From NCBI GenBank assembly GCA_019137255.1, contig WPDH01000459.1, positions 1-40,758 on the forward strand: a DNA stretch of 40,758 nucleotides, written 5' to 3'. The stretch comes from Corinectria fuckeliana (taxonomy: Eukaryota; Ascomycota; Sordariomycetes; Hypocreales; Nectriaceae). Of this stretch, positions 20,745-30,903 are shown one piece after another (the first letter of the stretch is position 1; each line of letters starts with the position of its first letter). The translations under genes were made by a program, and so were the position numbers. The notes beneath the pieces are model-generated. The model ran no database searches and was not told the origin of the DNA. It saw only the letters and a list, made by a program, of their open reading frames with translations.

Positions 20745-23060
20745 TCACATGTACTCATCGGCATTCCACTCTCGAGTCGGGCTCGGAAGGGGACTCGCCT
20801 TGATCTTGGGGCGAGACCGAAACACCGCCTCCATGTCCTCCACGCTCATGAGCTCCTCGGCCAGTATGGTATGGTCCTGTTCCTCCTCGGCCACCTTGGG
20901 GAAATAACTACCCTCCCTCCGAGGCGGCACCTTGGACCTCCTCAGCGATCTCCTCCTCTCCATCTGCGCCTTTTGCTGCGCCTTTTCGAACCCCGCCATG
21001 CTCTTGCGCGTTCGGCTGGTGAGGTCCTCGTGCGCGTCTACGACAATTGTCGCGCGTCTGTCCTCTGTGCTGGTCGAGACGGAGTTGGCTGGCGTGGGAC
21101 GAAGAGGCAGGTCGAGCTCCTCATGGTCGGGGAACGTAAAGGGCCCGCGGGTCATGGTGAGACGAGTGCGCTCAGCAAGAGAAAGCGTGTGACGCGGTCT
21201 TGCTCGCTTGTTCGGCGACAGGGAGACGCGGTCCATGGATTGGAGGATCTGGTCCGCCAGCTCCTGCGTAGGAGAAGGCGACATCTCCCTTGGGGTCGAA
21301 CCCGGCTGCTCGAGCTGGTCCGGCTGCTCCTCTCGCACCATGGGTCGTTCAGGCGAGCCTGCCACGGGGGTACGGTCGTCTTCATTGTCAGGGGAGTTGC
21401 TGCGCTCTGGAGATCCATAATCTTGGGTATCGGATTCGTCGTCAAAGGTCTTGTTTGAGCTTTTTGAATCCGAGGCGGTGTGTGCTGCAAACCACTCCTC
21501 GGAAAGCGAAATCTTTGACCTTAACGGCTGTCGTCTCGACTGATCAAGCTTCGTCTGGAACGATTGAATGGGTTTCTGGGGGAAAGGCTCGTCCTCGTCG
21601 TACTCACTCACTTCCGATACCACCTCGTGATCCACCTCAGGAGCAGACGGGGAGGTCTGATACGTCGGATTTGACGCACTGGGCCGTTGGAGAAAGGCGA
21701 GGGCGGCCGAACGACCCGGGTGTGTTTCAGACAACTCGTCCTCCAGGCCTCGAACCAAGATGTCGTACTCGTCGGTGAGCGTCTGCTTCTGGGTCCCAAT
21801 CGTTGCCTTTCTAGGACTGGCTCGTCCTATCTGAAGCGCCTCGTGGGCACCGAAGCCCAGGTCAATTCCCTTTGACTTCGTCTCCTGCCGCTTCTGCTTT
21901 GAAGGAGACGGCGCCGGCCGTTCTTCACACAGCCGCTTATGGAAGGATTCCCATTTCTCTAGGCGTTCCTTCTGGGCCCGGACACGCCCGTCCAATTGCT
22001 CCAGGAGGCCCGTACCATGCTCCTCCAGCTCGGCCAATCGACCTTGTTGAACCCTCCGCCAGACACGATCAAAGGGCATCCCAAGAAGGCCGTCCTTTTT
22101 CGCGCCTGCGTCTCCGTAGAGCAGCGTTTCCATCCATCGCTCGTTGCCCGACCAATTGTTGCGTATTGTGCGCCACGTTTCTCGTTTGGCATCGTCGGAG
22201 ACTGTCTTGCGTCCATCGTCTTGCTGCTTGGCGTGAACGGCTTCGTTCCGCCTCGCGAGGCTCCGCTCCTTGATGTTCAACAGCTCGGCGAAGTCGCGGA
22301 ACCTGGCGTTGGCAGCAGTCTTGCCTCTTAGCACACCGCTCAGGGAGGCCTTGTGTGCCCAGACCATTGATACCAGCTCGGTATTTTTGCCTTTGTAGCC
22401 CCGATCCTCGAGTGCCAGCCCAACGGCCAGGGGAGCATGTTCACCGTTGGCTGTGATGTCGTCGGACACGACCAGCTTCAGGACCGCCGAGGAGAAGGCG
22501 GCCAAGACTTCCTCCAGCCTCTCGCCCTTGCACTCGTCCAGCATGGTCTTTCGAACGATGGCATCTCTTCCCAGGGCTCCCGTCTTCTTGGCTTGCTCGA
22601 GAGCTCGGAGGAGGGCGGCCCGGAGGTTGACCGACTGGACCTGGTCGAGAGGAGGAAAGAAGGGCTTCATCTTCTGCACGAGGTCAATTAGCTAGATACG
22701 GCTTCTCACGTCCCTCTCGCAACCCACCTTCCTGGTCTCGTCGGGGTCCCAGAGGGCAAAGAGCTGGAACAAGGCCCATTCGACGCACTGCACCCGCTTC
22801 TTCTGCCCCTGCGCGCTGGAGCCGCCAGATGCGAACGTCTCGGGGCGGATTCCGGGCCAGTCCGGACGCAGGTCGAGGTCGAGAAGGCGCAGGTTGGTCA
22901 AGAAGAGGGACAGGGCGGATGGGCCATGGCTGTGACCGTAGCTGTTGCCGCAGCCGTTGCTGACGGGCGGTGGAGGTCCGGGGCTGGCACGTTGACCGGA
23001 CTTGGAGAGATTGGCGATTAGACGGGCGGAGCGGGAGCGGGTTTGCTGGACAGCAGCCAT
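20745..23060 (-). CDS. HAUS6-like augmin complex subunit
   Basis: Two exons: 22728-23060 and 20745-22673, with a 54-bp intron 22674-22727 (donor GTGGGT, acceptor GCAG, phase 0). The product is 753 residues. The N-terminal ~270 residues fit the HAUS6 N-terminal domain: ALSLFLTNLRLLDLDLRPDW, CVEWALFQLFALWDPDETRK across the splice, PFFPPLDQVQSVNLRAAL, and ECKGERLEEVLAAFSSAVLK. A mid region (~270-420) is charged and helical. The C-terminal half is Ser/Pro/Glu-rich and probably disordered, with many SP/TP sites (SLSPNKRARPRHTL, PSPTQEL). In animals and Aspergillus the augmin/HAUS complex binds gamma-tubulin complexes to spindle microtubules for branching nucleation. The family assignment rests on memory of the domain pattern, not a search. 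Confidence 0.75.
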
Positions 23061-24113
23061 GGCAGCATCTTTGTGAGGACTTCAGGTAAAGGGATGAAGG
23101 CGACAGATGTCCAGTTCCACTGGCGGTATAATGTAGGTAAGGAGTACGAGGTAGGATTATGCAGGTTACGATGTTGCAAGTTACAAGGGTCGAAAAGGCG
23201 GCATGAACCGAAGGTAAACAACCCGACGACCAAACAACGTTCTTGTGGATTCGGCGGGGCTTCGGCTTAGTCCGGGGTACGTGCCCACGGAGCAACCCCC
23301 CGTTTCCAGGCTACTAACCTTAGTAGGTAGGTACCTAGCTACCCTACACTCCACCGCTAAGCTCAAAACAGCATCACTCAGCATGCAAGACGCTTGACTC
23401 GTTTGGTTCCTCGTTAATTACTGCTCGGCTAGTCTAAGCTAGATACTACTCGTTCAGTTCAGGCGGCTTCAATTTTTATCCTCGCTCTGTTGGCGCGGGG
23501 AACATACCACTGTTAGGTATGCGTTCAGACTGCAGCTGAGTTGAGCTGAATAGGGAGGGAGAGTGAGAGAGAGCAGAGTTTGGAAAAGTCAACGGCGTAG
23601 GTGCTTACAGGACGATGGGCTTGCGATATTCGTTTTGATATCCTGATACGTACTCGCATTTCGTACAGAAATGCAACAAAGATACCGATGCAATCGCACC
23701 CGCCGATCAAAGCCAAAAACCAACTCTAATCTAACCCCAGAGATTGCGGCTGAGATGCACATGGGTAGTAATTCAGCCTTGATGTAAGTAGGGCACCACC
23801 AGACCATCCACTCTGCCCGCTCTGCCCACTCCAAGTCGGAGGAAACGCCCGAGGTTTGGAACTAGGCAGATTTCTCGCTCGCCAAGAGTCTAGAGGGAAG
23901 CGAGTTGTTGGTAGGTTGCGTACATAGATAAGTCGTTGCAGCCCGCGGCGTGAAGGAGGCCCCGTGTAGAAGCAGCTCGTTTCGCGTGCAGCCATCTATA
24001 AACGGCCGGCCGTCTCCTGCATCCCGCTAATTAGGACCTGGCAGCGCGTTTGTGCGATTGTGCGATTGTGGCTGTCGTTGGGTCTCGCTGTACGAGTGGT
24101 TCACTCATTCGCA
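23061..24113. other. Divergent intergenic region with TAGG repeats
   Basis: About 1.05 kb between the start codons of the HAUS6-like gene (minus) and the membrane protein (plus), so it contains both promoters. The 14-mer TAGGTAGGTACCTA at 23324-23337, with its GGTACC palindrome, also occurs at 111-124. A GA-rich run (GGGAGGGAGAGTGAGAGAGAG) lies near 23552-23572. No gene is supported. Confidence 0.55.
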
Positions 24114-25607
24114 ATGGCCTTGAAGCATCTCCTCCTTGCCTGCGTGGCTCCGTGCATGCTCGCCGGGACTGCAGACGCCACGCAATGGACCGTCACATCC
24201 TACTACGCCGCCAGCGTCGCGACGTCGACCTACACGGGCAGCACTCTTTCCTACGAATACGAGTACACCGATCTGCTGACCCTCAAGCCGACCCCGGCCG
24301 TCACCGCCGAGGCCGTCTCGACTTACACGTCCGTCGACTCCTACTACGATATCAAGATCGTCCAGGTCTACTACGACCCGACCGACATCCACTCCTCGGA
24401 CCTGGTGCCCACAGCTACCTACGGCGATGACTACTTTTCGACTCACACGTCCGAGCCGTCCACCTACTACTACCAGGAGATGGTGTACACGGCACCGGCC
24501 TCGTGTCCAACCGCCTTCACCGTGGTGACTTACACCACCGTCTACGTCCCGACCGAGGTGGTCGATCAAATCACCCCGAGCAGCGTCACCACCGTCGTCT
24601 CCACCTACAACGACGGGGAAGAGTATACCATGGTCACGGTCTTCCTGTCCGAGGGCGAGGTGCCCCTGACGGCCGACTCGTCATCCACTAATTACATCGA
24701 GTCGTACTACCTGGCCGACTGTCGCAACCCCACGGCGACAGGCTCATCGTACTGGGGGAACGACGACGATGACAACGACGACGACAACGACGACGACAAC
24801 GACGACACGACCAGCAGCGGCGGCAACGGCAGCTACCATCACGGCCGCTGCTCACTGCTCACCGGCTGCTCCTCCGTCGAGGTCTGGGTCATCGTCGTCG
24901 CCACCATCCTCCCGGGCCTGTTCCTGCTGGGCTTCCTCGAGTCGTACCTCTGGTTCCGGCGGCTGATGCTGGGCAAGGGCGCGCTCCGCTTCGGGACCAT
25001 CTGCTGGATCCTCCTGTCGCTGTGGGCGGCCTGCTTCACGCGCCACACGCCCGCGCGGAACGTCGCCGACCGGCCCGCCCTCCGCGCCCAGTGGGCGGCC
25101 ATGACCATGGCGACGCGCTTCAGGCTGTGGTTCAGGTGGGGCTTCCGGCACGCGTATCCCGTCGAGCTGCTCGGTCCGGACCCCCGGATTGCGGCGGCCA
25201 AGCCGACGGATAGCACGCCGCCGCCGGGTCAGATGATGCCGTATATGCCGTATCCGCAATACGTCCAGTACCCCCAGCACCTGATGAACGTGCAGCAGCA
25301 GCCGCCCATGAACATGCAGTATCCGCCGTATCAGATGAGCACGCAGCCGCCCACGAATGCACCATCGACGATGGATGCGCCTTCGCCCTTGAGCACACCA
25401 CCTCATCCAGTACACACACTTGATAAGCATCCTCCGATAAGCACCCAGCCTCCCGGGGAGACACTTAATATACAACCTCCAGTAACGACCAGTGCTCCAA
25501 CCCACGAGTCTCTTGTCAACCAAGAGAGAAGCGTTGATCCGCCAACAGAAGTTGTCCAAGTCGCTCCTCGACAGCCGACGCCTCCACCTCCTCCCAAGGA
25601 TCAGTAG
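24114..25607 (+). CDS. Secretory membrane protein with Tyr/Thr-rich ectodomain and Pro/Gln-rich tail
   Basis: Single exon, 497 residues from the first ATG (24114). Residues 1-22 are a good signal peptide (cleavage after TADA). Residues ~25-205 form a Ser/Thr/Tyr/Val-rich ectodomain with repeated TYT/STY pieces (VVTYTTVYVPTEVV, TTVVSTYND) and Cys at ~131 and ~203. A pure acidic linker of Asp/Asn follows at ~216-231. Two Cys (~246, ~252) precede a strong transmembrane segment (~256-280), and a second hydrophobic stretch lies at ~294-308. The rest (~360-497) is Pro/Gln/Tyr/Met-rich (PYMPYPQYVQYPQ) and likely disordered. No enzyme motif is seen and the family is not recognised. The layout suggests a cell-wall or surface sensor-like protein, but that is inference; membrane orientation depends on whether the second hydrophobic stretch spans. 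Confidence 0.85.
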   Translation: MALKHLLLACVAPCMLAGTADATQWTVTSYYAASVATSTYTGSTLSYEYEYTDLLTLKPTPAVTAEAVSTYTSVDSYYDIKIVQVYYDPTDIHSSDLVPTATYGDDYFSTHTSEPSTYYYQEMVYTAPASCPTAFTVVTYTTVYVPTEVVDQITPSSVTTVVSTYNDGEEYTMVTVFLSEGEVPLTADSSSTNYIESYYLADCRNPTATGSSYWGNDDDDNDDDNDDDNDDTTSSGGNGSYHHGRCSLLTGCSSVEVWVIVVATILPGLFLLGFLESYLWFRRLMLGKGALRFGTICWILLSLWAACFTRHTPARNVADRPALRAQWAAMTMATRFRLWFRWGFRHAYPVELLGPDPRIAAAKPTDSTPPPGQMMPYMPYPQYVQYPQHLMNVQQQPPMNMQYPPYQMSTQPPTNAPSTMDAPSPLSTPPHPVHTLDKHPPISTQPPGETLNIQPPVTTSAPTHESLVNQERSVDPPTEVVQVAPRQPTPPPPPKDQ

Positions 25608-26039
25608 ACGGAGTCGAGTTATAAGCGAGTGCTCCCATGGACATGAGACATTCTATCATTGATAGATTCTGAGTTACATTTGATGAAAGCGCACGTATGA
25701 AGCATATAGCATGTATCATGTCACCTACCTTTGACTCCAGCTTTTGGTATGCGTTTTGCGGAAAGCTGGACCATTGCCCTTATACCCGTGTTCATACTGT
25801 ACTTGGCATCTTATATACCCCCGAAGACAATTACTTTCACGTCTGCGTTCCAAATACTCAACCCACGGTCAGTCTATTGAGTGCTATTGTAGAGCTGCCA
25901 GAGAGAATGTACGTCGAGGCCGTACAAGTCCGTCTCGCTAATACACCATCGCACAGTACAGAATATACTCGTCCACAACAACAGCCACAGTCTTGTACGT
26001 GTTACTCCCACCTCACGTGCAGAAGCATTCAGCCATTCG
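25608..26039. other. 3' flank of membrane-protein gene, no gene seen
   Basis: Presumed 3' UTR and non-coding DNA. Open frames near 25697-26137 have no recognisable content. Confidence 0.5.
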
Positions 26040-26564
26040 ATCATGTTCGCGTCCCTGAGGTACCCGTAGATGCCCTCAGGGATAGCGAGCCCTCAGTACT
26101 CAATCGCCACTTGCTCGTTGGAAGTCGGAATATTTGAAGCCGCCTGCGTAGGGGCTGGTGTGCTGACGAAGGAGCTCGGGGATATCAGGAAATGGCTCCG
26201 GGAGAGCTAGGAGCGCGAAGAGATGTGAGTTGGGGCGGTACGTCTGCCGGACAAAGGAGACCTACGCCACAGCTTCCGAGTATCCAGCCGGCGCTTCTAT
26301 AAACAGCACCGCATCCGACGTCATCGTCTGGCGAGTTACCGTTCCCGACCCGGACCTCCCCAGACACATAAACGACTCGAGGATTCCGCCCTAGGCCTGA
26401 CATCCGCGACGTCGTCATCCAGCACACGGGCTGGTCGCGCTGCTTCGAGTTCCGCGCCGCCACGGCCGAGTCTCTGTGCGTAGACTGGCCTCACGTGGAC
26501 TCGCGGACGGTCTTTGAGTCGAAGTGCAGACCGGGCAGCGTCTTTGAGCAGCATCTATGAGAGT
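26040..26564 (+). pseudogene. Possible relic of a secreted-protein gene
   Basis: Several plus-strand frames look coding but are broken. One piece (26069-26209, after a TAG) carries QYSIATCSLEVGIFEAACV and LTKELGDIRKWLRES before another TAG. A second piece (frame through ~26224-26394) reads RCELGRYVCRTKETYATASE and later VIVWRVTVPDPDLPRHINDS before TAG. A third (~26401-26562) reads QHTGWSRCFEFRAATAESLC and ends TGA. The pieces share spacing, Cys content and C/G-ending codons, unlike the flanking AT-richer DNA. I do not recognise a family. Chance open frames remain possible. Confidence 0.3.
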
Positions 26565-26809
26565 CGAATAATTGGCCCGGTTGGGGCTGATGTGGCATCC
26601 GTGTTTCCATTTTTGGAAATCTTTCTGGAGGACGTCTCCGTAGACCTGGACCAGGTGACTAGCCGATCCTTTGTAAGATGCTGTCGTGCTAAATTTGGTG
26701 ACGGTTCTTTAAGAAGGAAGCCGTGCTCTTATATAGTTGCAGTCCTTTCATCAAAGACTGTGCACATACCTTGTTCGGCTTTGAAGAAGATTGTCAACTC
26801 CGGGCCATG

Positions 26810-26917
26810 TCGATATAGATATAAAGTCGAGAGGACGCCTAGCAGATTGACAATACCAACTATAATATACATTCGTTAAACATCGTTCGTTAAATATCAC
26901 TCGTTACCACACCCAAC
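26810..26917 (+). promoter_or_regulatory. Core promoter / leader of the cysteine-rich secreted protein
   Basis: Two TATA-like runs lie upstream of the ATG at 26918: GATATAGATATAAAG at 26811-26825 and CTATAATATAC near 26860-26870. The leader carries two near-copies of CGTTCGTTAAA/ATC (26872-26897) just before the start. Which TATA is used cannot be decided from sequence. Confidence 0.45.
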
Positions 26918-27300
26918 ATGAAAATCGCCATCATCGCATCCGTCCTCGCCCTCGGCCACCTCAGCCTCGCAGGACCAACAAGGGTCAACCTGCAAGTCAT
27001 CGACAGCGGCTGCAGGCCCTAGTAAGCCTCCCCCCTCTCTACACTCTCCTCGACAACGTCTAACGCGCTCCTCTAGCCAAGCACCAAACTGCTGCGTCCC
27101 CTCGCTTTGTCAGTGCAAAGACGGTAAGACTCCTCGCAACTCAACCCCGTGAAGAGACGCACAGTGACTGACTGGATCTGACTCTAGGCCGCTTCTACCT
27201 CTTCAACGAGGAGGACAAGAAAGCCGGGGATTCAGGTTGCAATCCTCCGTGGGGCTTGCTAGGGGACTCCCTCAAGGCCATTCCTGGATACTGCTGCTAG
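26918..27300 (+). CDS. Small secreted cysteine-rich protein, effector-like
   Basis: Three short exons: 26918-27021, 27077-27123 and 27188-27300; introns 27022-27076 (55 bp, donor GTAAGC, branch TCTAAC, acceptor CTAG) and 27124-27187 (64 bp, donor GTAAGA, branch CTGAC, acceptor CTAG). All joins keep frame and give 87 residues. Residues 1-18 (MKIAIIASVLALGHLSLA) are a clear signal peptide. The mature ~69 residues hold eight cysteines: one in DSGC, two in NCC, LC and QC close together, DSGC again, and the terminal YCC. An even Cys number, small size and signal peptide fit an apoplastic effector, hydrophobin-unlike secreted peptide or defence peptide. I recognise no named family. Each exon is too short for ordinary ORF calling. 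Flanking relics suggest a fast-changing locus. Confidence 0.82.
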
Positions 27301-27374
27301 ATGCAGTGCCTCGACTGTCTTTGGCCTTGGATGTTCCCTTGGCGTCAAGCTTGAACCACATTTGCTTAAACCAG

Positions 27375-27415
27375 ACATTCATTCATTCATTCATTCATCC
27401 ATCCACTCATTCATA
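27375..27415. repeat. ATTC/ATCC microsatellite
   Basis: A run of CATT units, about six in a row, then degenerate CATCCATCCACTCATTCAT. It lies in the 3' flank of the cysteine-rich protein gene. Confidence 0.8.
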
Positions 27416-27510
27416 GTTTTCTCTTCTTGAACAATAATACCCTCTTTTGCACAGTCTAGTCTATAGTAAATCACAATTCCCTCTCTCCCTACTACGACCC
27501 CCTACTCCCC

Positions 27511-28245
27511 TTATGCTCTACAACCATCCATTGCAACCGCAATATCCTCCAACTCCCTCCGGTTCCCAACCTCCGGTCTCACGCTGTGGTTGAAGCTTAC
27601 CGGCGCATACACGAACCACGCACTCCCCGGCCTCGCCGTCACTTTCCCCTCCGCGTCCACCGTCCACTGCACGCCAACGTTGCCCGCGAGCACATACGCC
27701 TCCGTGTCCTCGCCCGCACGCGGATAATCAACCATGACCAACGGCGCCTTCGCGAACCCAACGCTGACATCCTCCAGCGACTCTGGCACGTAGATCACCC
27801 CCTTCAGCGTCACCGCCCCCGTCTCCGTCACCGCCGACTCCCAACCCCCGTTGTTGTCGGCCCGCAGACGGCCCCGCCTCGGTCCAGTGCATGAAGCCCG
27901 TGAGCTAGCCTGAGACGTCGTGCTCGACCGCGGCGCTCCGGGGCTCGTCCCACGTCTGTACACGGCCGGCTCCGCGCCCCAGTCCCGCAGGCGGTGCAGG
28001 CGGTCGAGCTTCCGCAGCAACTTGGCCCAGTCCTCGCGCTCACCGCGCAGCGTCACCGACGGGATGCCGCAGACGACGGCGCCCTCGAACCAGACCTCGT
28101 CGGGGCGGGGGACGAGGTGCCGGTGCTGGGCCCACGCGTCGAGAGCGCCCCTGATGAGGCCATCCGAGGACGGGAATACGGTGCCTCTGGGAAAGTCGGT
28201 GTCTTCGTATGACGAGAGCAGTACAACCCAGACTGTAGGCTAGGA
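27511..28245 (-). pseudogene. Broken DUF4419 family gene
   Basis: On minus, one frame reads from about 28245 through SSYEDTDFPRGTVFP, GLIRGALDAWAQHRHLVPRP and DEVWF, then jumps directly to VVCGIPSVTLRGEREDWAKL. In the intact family a long core segment lies between these parts, so an internal deletion is inferred. After WGAEPAVYRR a second gap follows. The next homologous piece, SG-stop-LTGFMHWTEAGP, lies in another frame with TAG (27906-27908) where the family has Trp. The original frame resumes at NNGGWESAV and ends with LVMVDYPRAGEDTEAYVLAG before TAA at 27511-27513. A TGG-to-TAG change is what a CA-to-TA transition on the opposite strand would give. No start codon is seen. DUF4419 has no known function. 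Confidence 0.72.
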
Positions 28246-29001
28246 CACAACCACCGTATCTCGACCAAGACACGCCCCTCAAGCCGACAAGAGTCCCTCC
28301 TCAAGAAACTAACTCATTGTCATTTGCCATAGCCAGCTTCATCAAGGAAACTGTATCGGGCATCCAGGAAGGAATCGAGAGGATGGGTCCGCCGTCAGGA
28401 GACCGGCTAAAATGCTAAAAATTAGACACTCCCACACCACGAACTGCTCTGTACATAATAAATAGTAAGGCGAAAAGTGGGTGCTCACCGTGTTTTTGTC
28501 CATCAGACATCTAACGGTATGGTTTACTCCTTCGTTAATGCACAGCATGGAGGGTAAGCAACCTCGGTCAGAATTGTCTTTCAAGACGGGCCGACTTGCA
28601 CATGGCGAGGCTGACTAGATCAATGTAAAACATAAGCCACATGCAACCTAGATACCTATTACCCTCACTCAACATGTCGCTGCGAAAGGCAACTCAATCA
28701 TCATCAGCTTGTGACTTTATTAAGGACACATTTCCTTGCCAAATATTCACCCGTCACAATGTTAAGGGCACAGGCAAAAAAATATAGTTAGCCAATGATT
28801 GAGGATCTAGTCTAGCTATCAATCAATGCATTTCAAGCCTCTTGTCGAGGTTGATGCAGCCTTCTGAAGTGAACTCCGAATCCTTCCCAGCGCCATGCTG
28901 CCCTGTGCAAAGCAAAAATGTCATCATGTCTCGTTAAACGCCTGAGCTGGCCCCTCGTTGAACCGATGCGAGCTCATCCCCTGTCTAGAAAGTGCAATTG
29001 C
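28246..29001. other. Gap between DUF4419 relic and mannitol-1-phosphate dehydrogenase
   Basis: No gene recognised. The right half is the 3' flank of the dehydrogenase gene. Confidence 0.5.
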
Positions 29002-30296
29002 TTATTCCTCAGCGGCGTCGGCCTGGACCCGCTTGACAACCTTGACCAGATGGGGGAAAATCTTCTCCGATTCCTGGATGCCGCAGACCTGCTTGACAAC
29101 GTCTTCGGGGTCCTGGGCAGACATGATCTTGGCCAGCTCCTTAGACTCCTCATCGTCGTCGACGTCCTGGAAACGGAAAGTCATTTCGATGGCGTCGAGG
29201 AGGTACTTGATGGACTGGCCGTTCTCGGCCAACTCGGCAGCGGGGCCGATGAAGCGCTCCTTGCGGGAGAGCTTGCGGAGGGGAGCACGGCCAACACGCT
29301 CAACAGCATCCTCCAAATGGGGGTTGCCGATGCGCTTGATGATCTTGTTGACATAGGCCATCTGGGCATCCTCGTCGATAGTGTGCTTGGAGGTGATGAG
29401 GGTTTTGGTCTCCATCAGAGCACCGCGAACCTCGGCCATAATCTCCTTGTCTTGCAGAGCATCGTAGACGGTACGCTTCCTGCGGTTGTAGCCGTGGTAG
29501 GCAGCAGTGGCGTGGCCAGTGTTGACAGTGAAAAGCTTGCGCTCAATGAAGGGCTGAAGGTTATCAACCCAGTTGATGCCCTCAATCTCGGGAATGCCGG
29601 CATCCTCAAAGGGAGTGCGGTCGACGACCCACTCGAAGAACTTCTCAAGCGTCACGTCGAGGCCGGCGTTGGGGTCCTGAGCGGGCACAATTCTGTCAAT
29701 GGCAGAGTTGGCGTAGCGGGCGCGCAGGTGGTGATCGTCCAGGCGCTCGGGAGCCGTGTTGCGGGGGTCCTTGATGTGGGCGGCCAGGGTGTCGGTGGCG
29801 CCAATGGCGTTCTCGCAGGCAATGACGTGCAGGGGGGACTCGTCAGTGGATCGACGGTCGATGCCCTTGGCGATGACGGGGGCGATGAACTTGAGGATGC
29901 TGGGGCCGACGGAGCAGGTGACGACGTCGGCGGTGCGGATCTCCTCGACTAAGTCCTCCTCGTGGGTTCGAGAGTTGATGGCGCGGTAGTTTGTGATGGT
30001 GCTCTCGGTGGTGCCCTCAGTGCCAACCTCGATGACACGGTACGAGGGAGACGAGTTGATTTGGTCAATCAGGTCGCCGTTGACATCAGCGAAGACGACG
30101 TCGTACCCCGAGTTGTGGAGGAAGCAAGCAACAAAGCCACGGCCTAGACGGGAGAATGTTAGCGGGTTGTCCTCGTGAGAGTGTTCTCCTAGCCACGCAG
30201 TGAATGCCGTGGATAGAGGTGGATAGAGGCGGAAGCTCCAAGAGCAGGAGACGTACCGATGTTGCCGGCGCCAAAGTGAACAGCCTTCTTGCCCAT
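29002..30296 (-). CDS. Mannitol-1-phosphate 5-dehydrogenase
   Basis: Two exons: 30257-30296 and 29002-30143, with a 113-bp intron 30144-30256 (donor GTACGT, branch GCTAAC, acceptor CTAG) that splits the Gly codon of the NAD site. The product is 393 residues, the usual length. The N-terminus MGKKAVHFGAGNIGRGFVA is the Rossmann dinucleotide site of the polyol-specific long-chain dehydrogenase family. Further landmarks are SGYDVVFADVN, HVIACENAIGATDTL and, in the C-terminal domain, NTGHATAAYHGY and KYLLDAIEMTFRFQD. The enzyme interconverts fructose-6-phosphate and mannitol-1-phosphate with NAD(H) in the cytosol, feeding mannitol pools used for carbon storage and stress. The large exon has no in-frame ATG upstream, so the 40-nt first exon is needed. 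The next gene on the same strand is the isomerase that supplies its substrate. Confidence 0.95.
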
Positions 30297-30530
30297 GATG
30301 GTGGTTTGAGAGGCGGTGGTAGTGGGTGGGTAGTGAGTAGTTGTTGATGTAAGTGGAAGGAAAGTTGGTTGGAAGAGAGAAGACGAGTTTGTGTCTTTGT
30401 TGTTTAGGTCCTGGGGCCTAGAGGCGATTGCGTAGAAGTGAGGAGGAGGTGATGTGAAGGTGATAATGAGGAGTGAAAACGGTGGCGGCACGGAAGAGAG
30501 GGGACGACGAGCTTATATATCGAAGGCGAG
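30297..30530 (-). promoter_or_regulatory. Leader and TATA box of the mannitol-1-phosphate dehydrogenase gene
   Basis: Reading on minus, ATATATAA (30513-30520) lies ~220 bp before the ATG. The segment between is pyrimidine/A-rich (CCACTTACATCAACAACTAC type), a normal leader for a well-expressed fungal gene. Confidence 0.5.
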
Positions 30531-30875
30531 GAGTGAATGTCAACAAGGCGAGGCGAGGACGGGAACGAGCAGCACAGCACACTGCACGGAGAGCGACCGA
30601 AGGGGCAAGGTGGGAAGGCGCGAGGAGTGACGGCAGGAGCGGTACGGTGCGAGTACGGTCATCGAATCGAACAGGGCAGAAGCGTGGGTGGAGACGGAGG
30701 CAAGGAGGGAAGGCGCCTTTCATCATCGCGCCTGCACCAACTCACCTCACTTCCAGGGCGCTTCGACGTAGGGACGAGCGAACGGTGACGACAAGTCCGG
30801 GCTGAAAGGGGCCACCTGCTCCACTGAGGGTACTAGACTTATTGTAGTTAGGTACTTCAGCAGAGTGCAGAGTTG

Positions 30876-30903
30876 CAGCGCAGTGCAGTGCAGTGCAGTG
30901 CAG
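30876..30903. repeat. CAGTG tandem repeat
   Basis: About five GCAGT units in a row, in the upstream flank of the mannitol-1-phosphate dehydrogenase gene. Confidence 0.8.

Noticed and set aside
28918..29952. 344-codon plus-strand open frame
   Set aside because: It is antisense to the mannitol-1-phosphate dehydrogenase, whose family motifs and intron are clear. GC-ending codons on minus keep the opposite frame open; its translation is Leu/Val/Gly-rich without domains.
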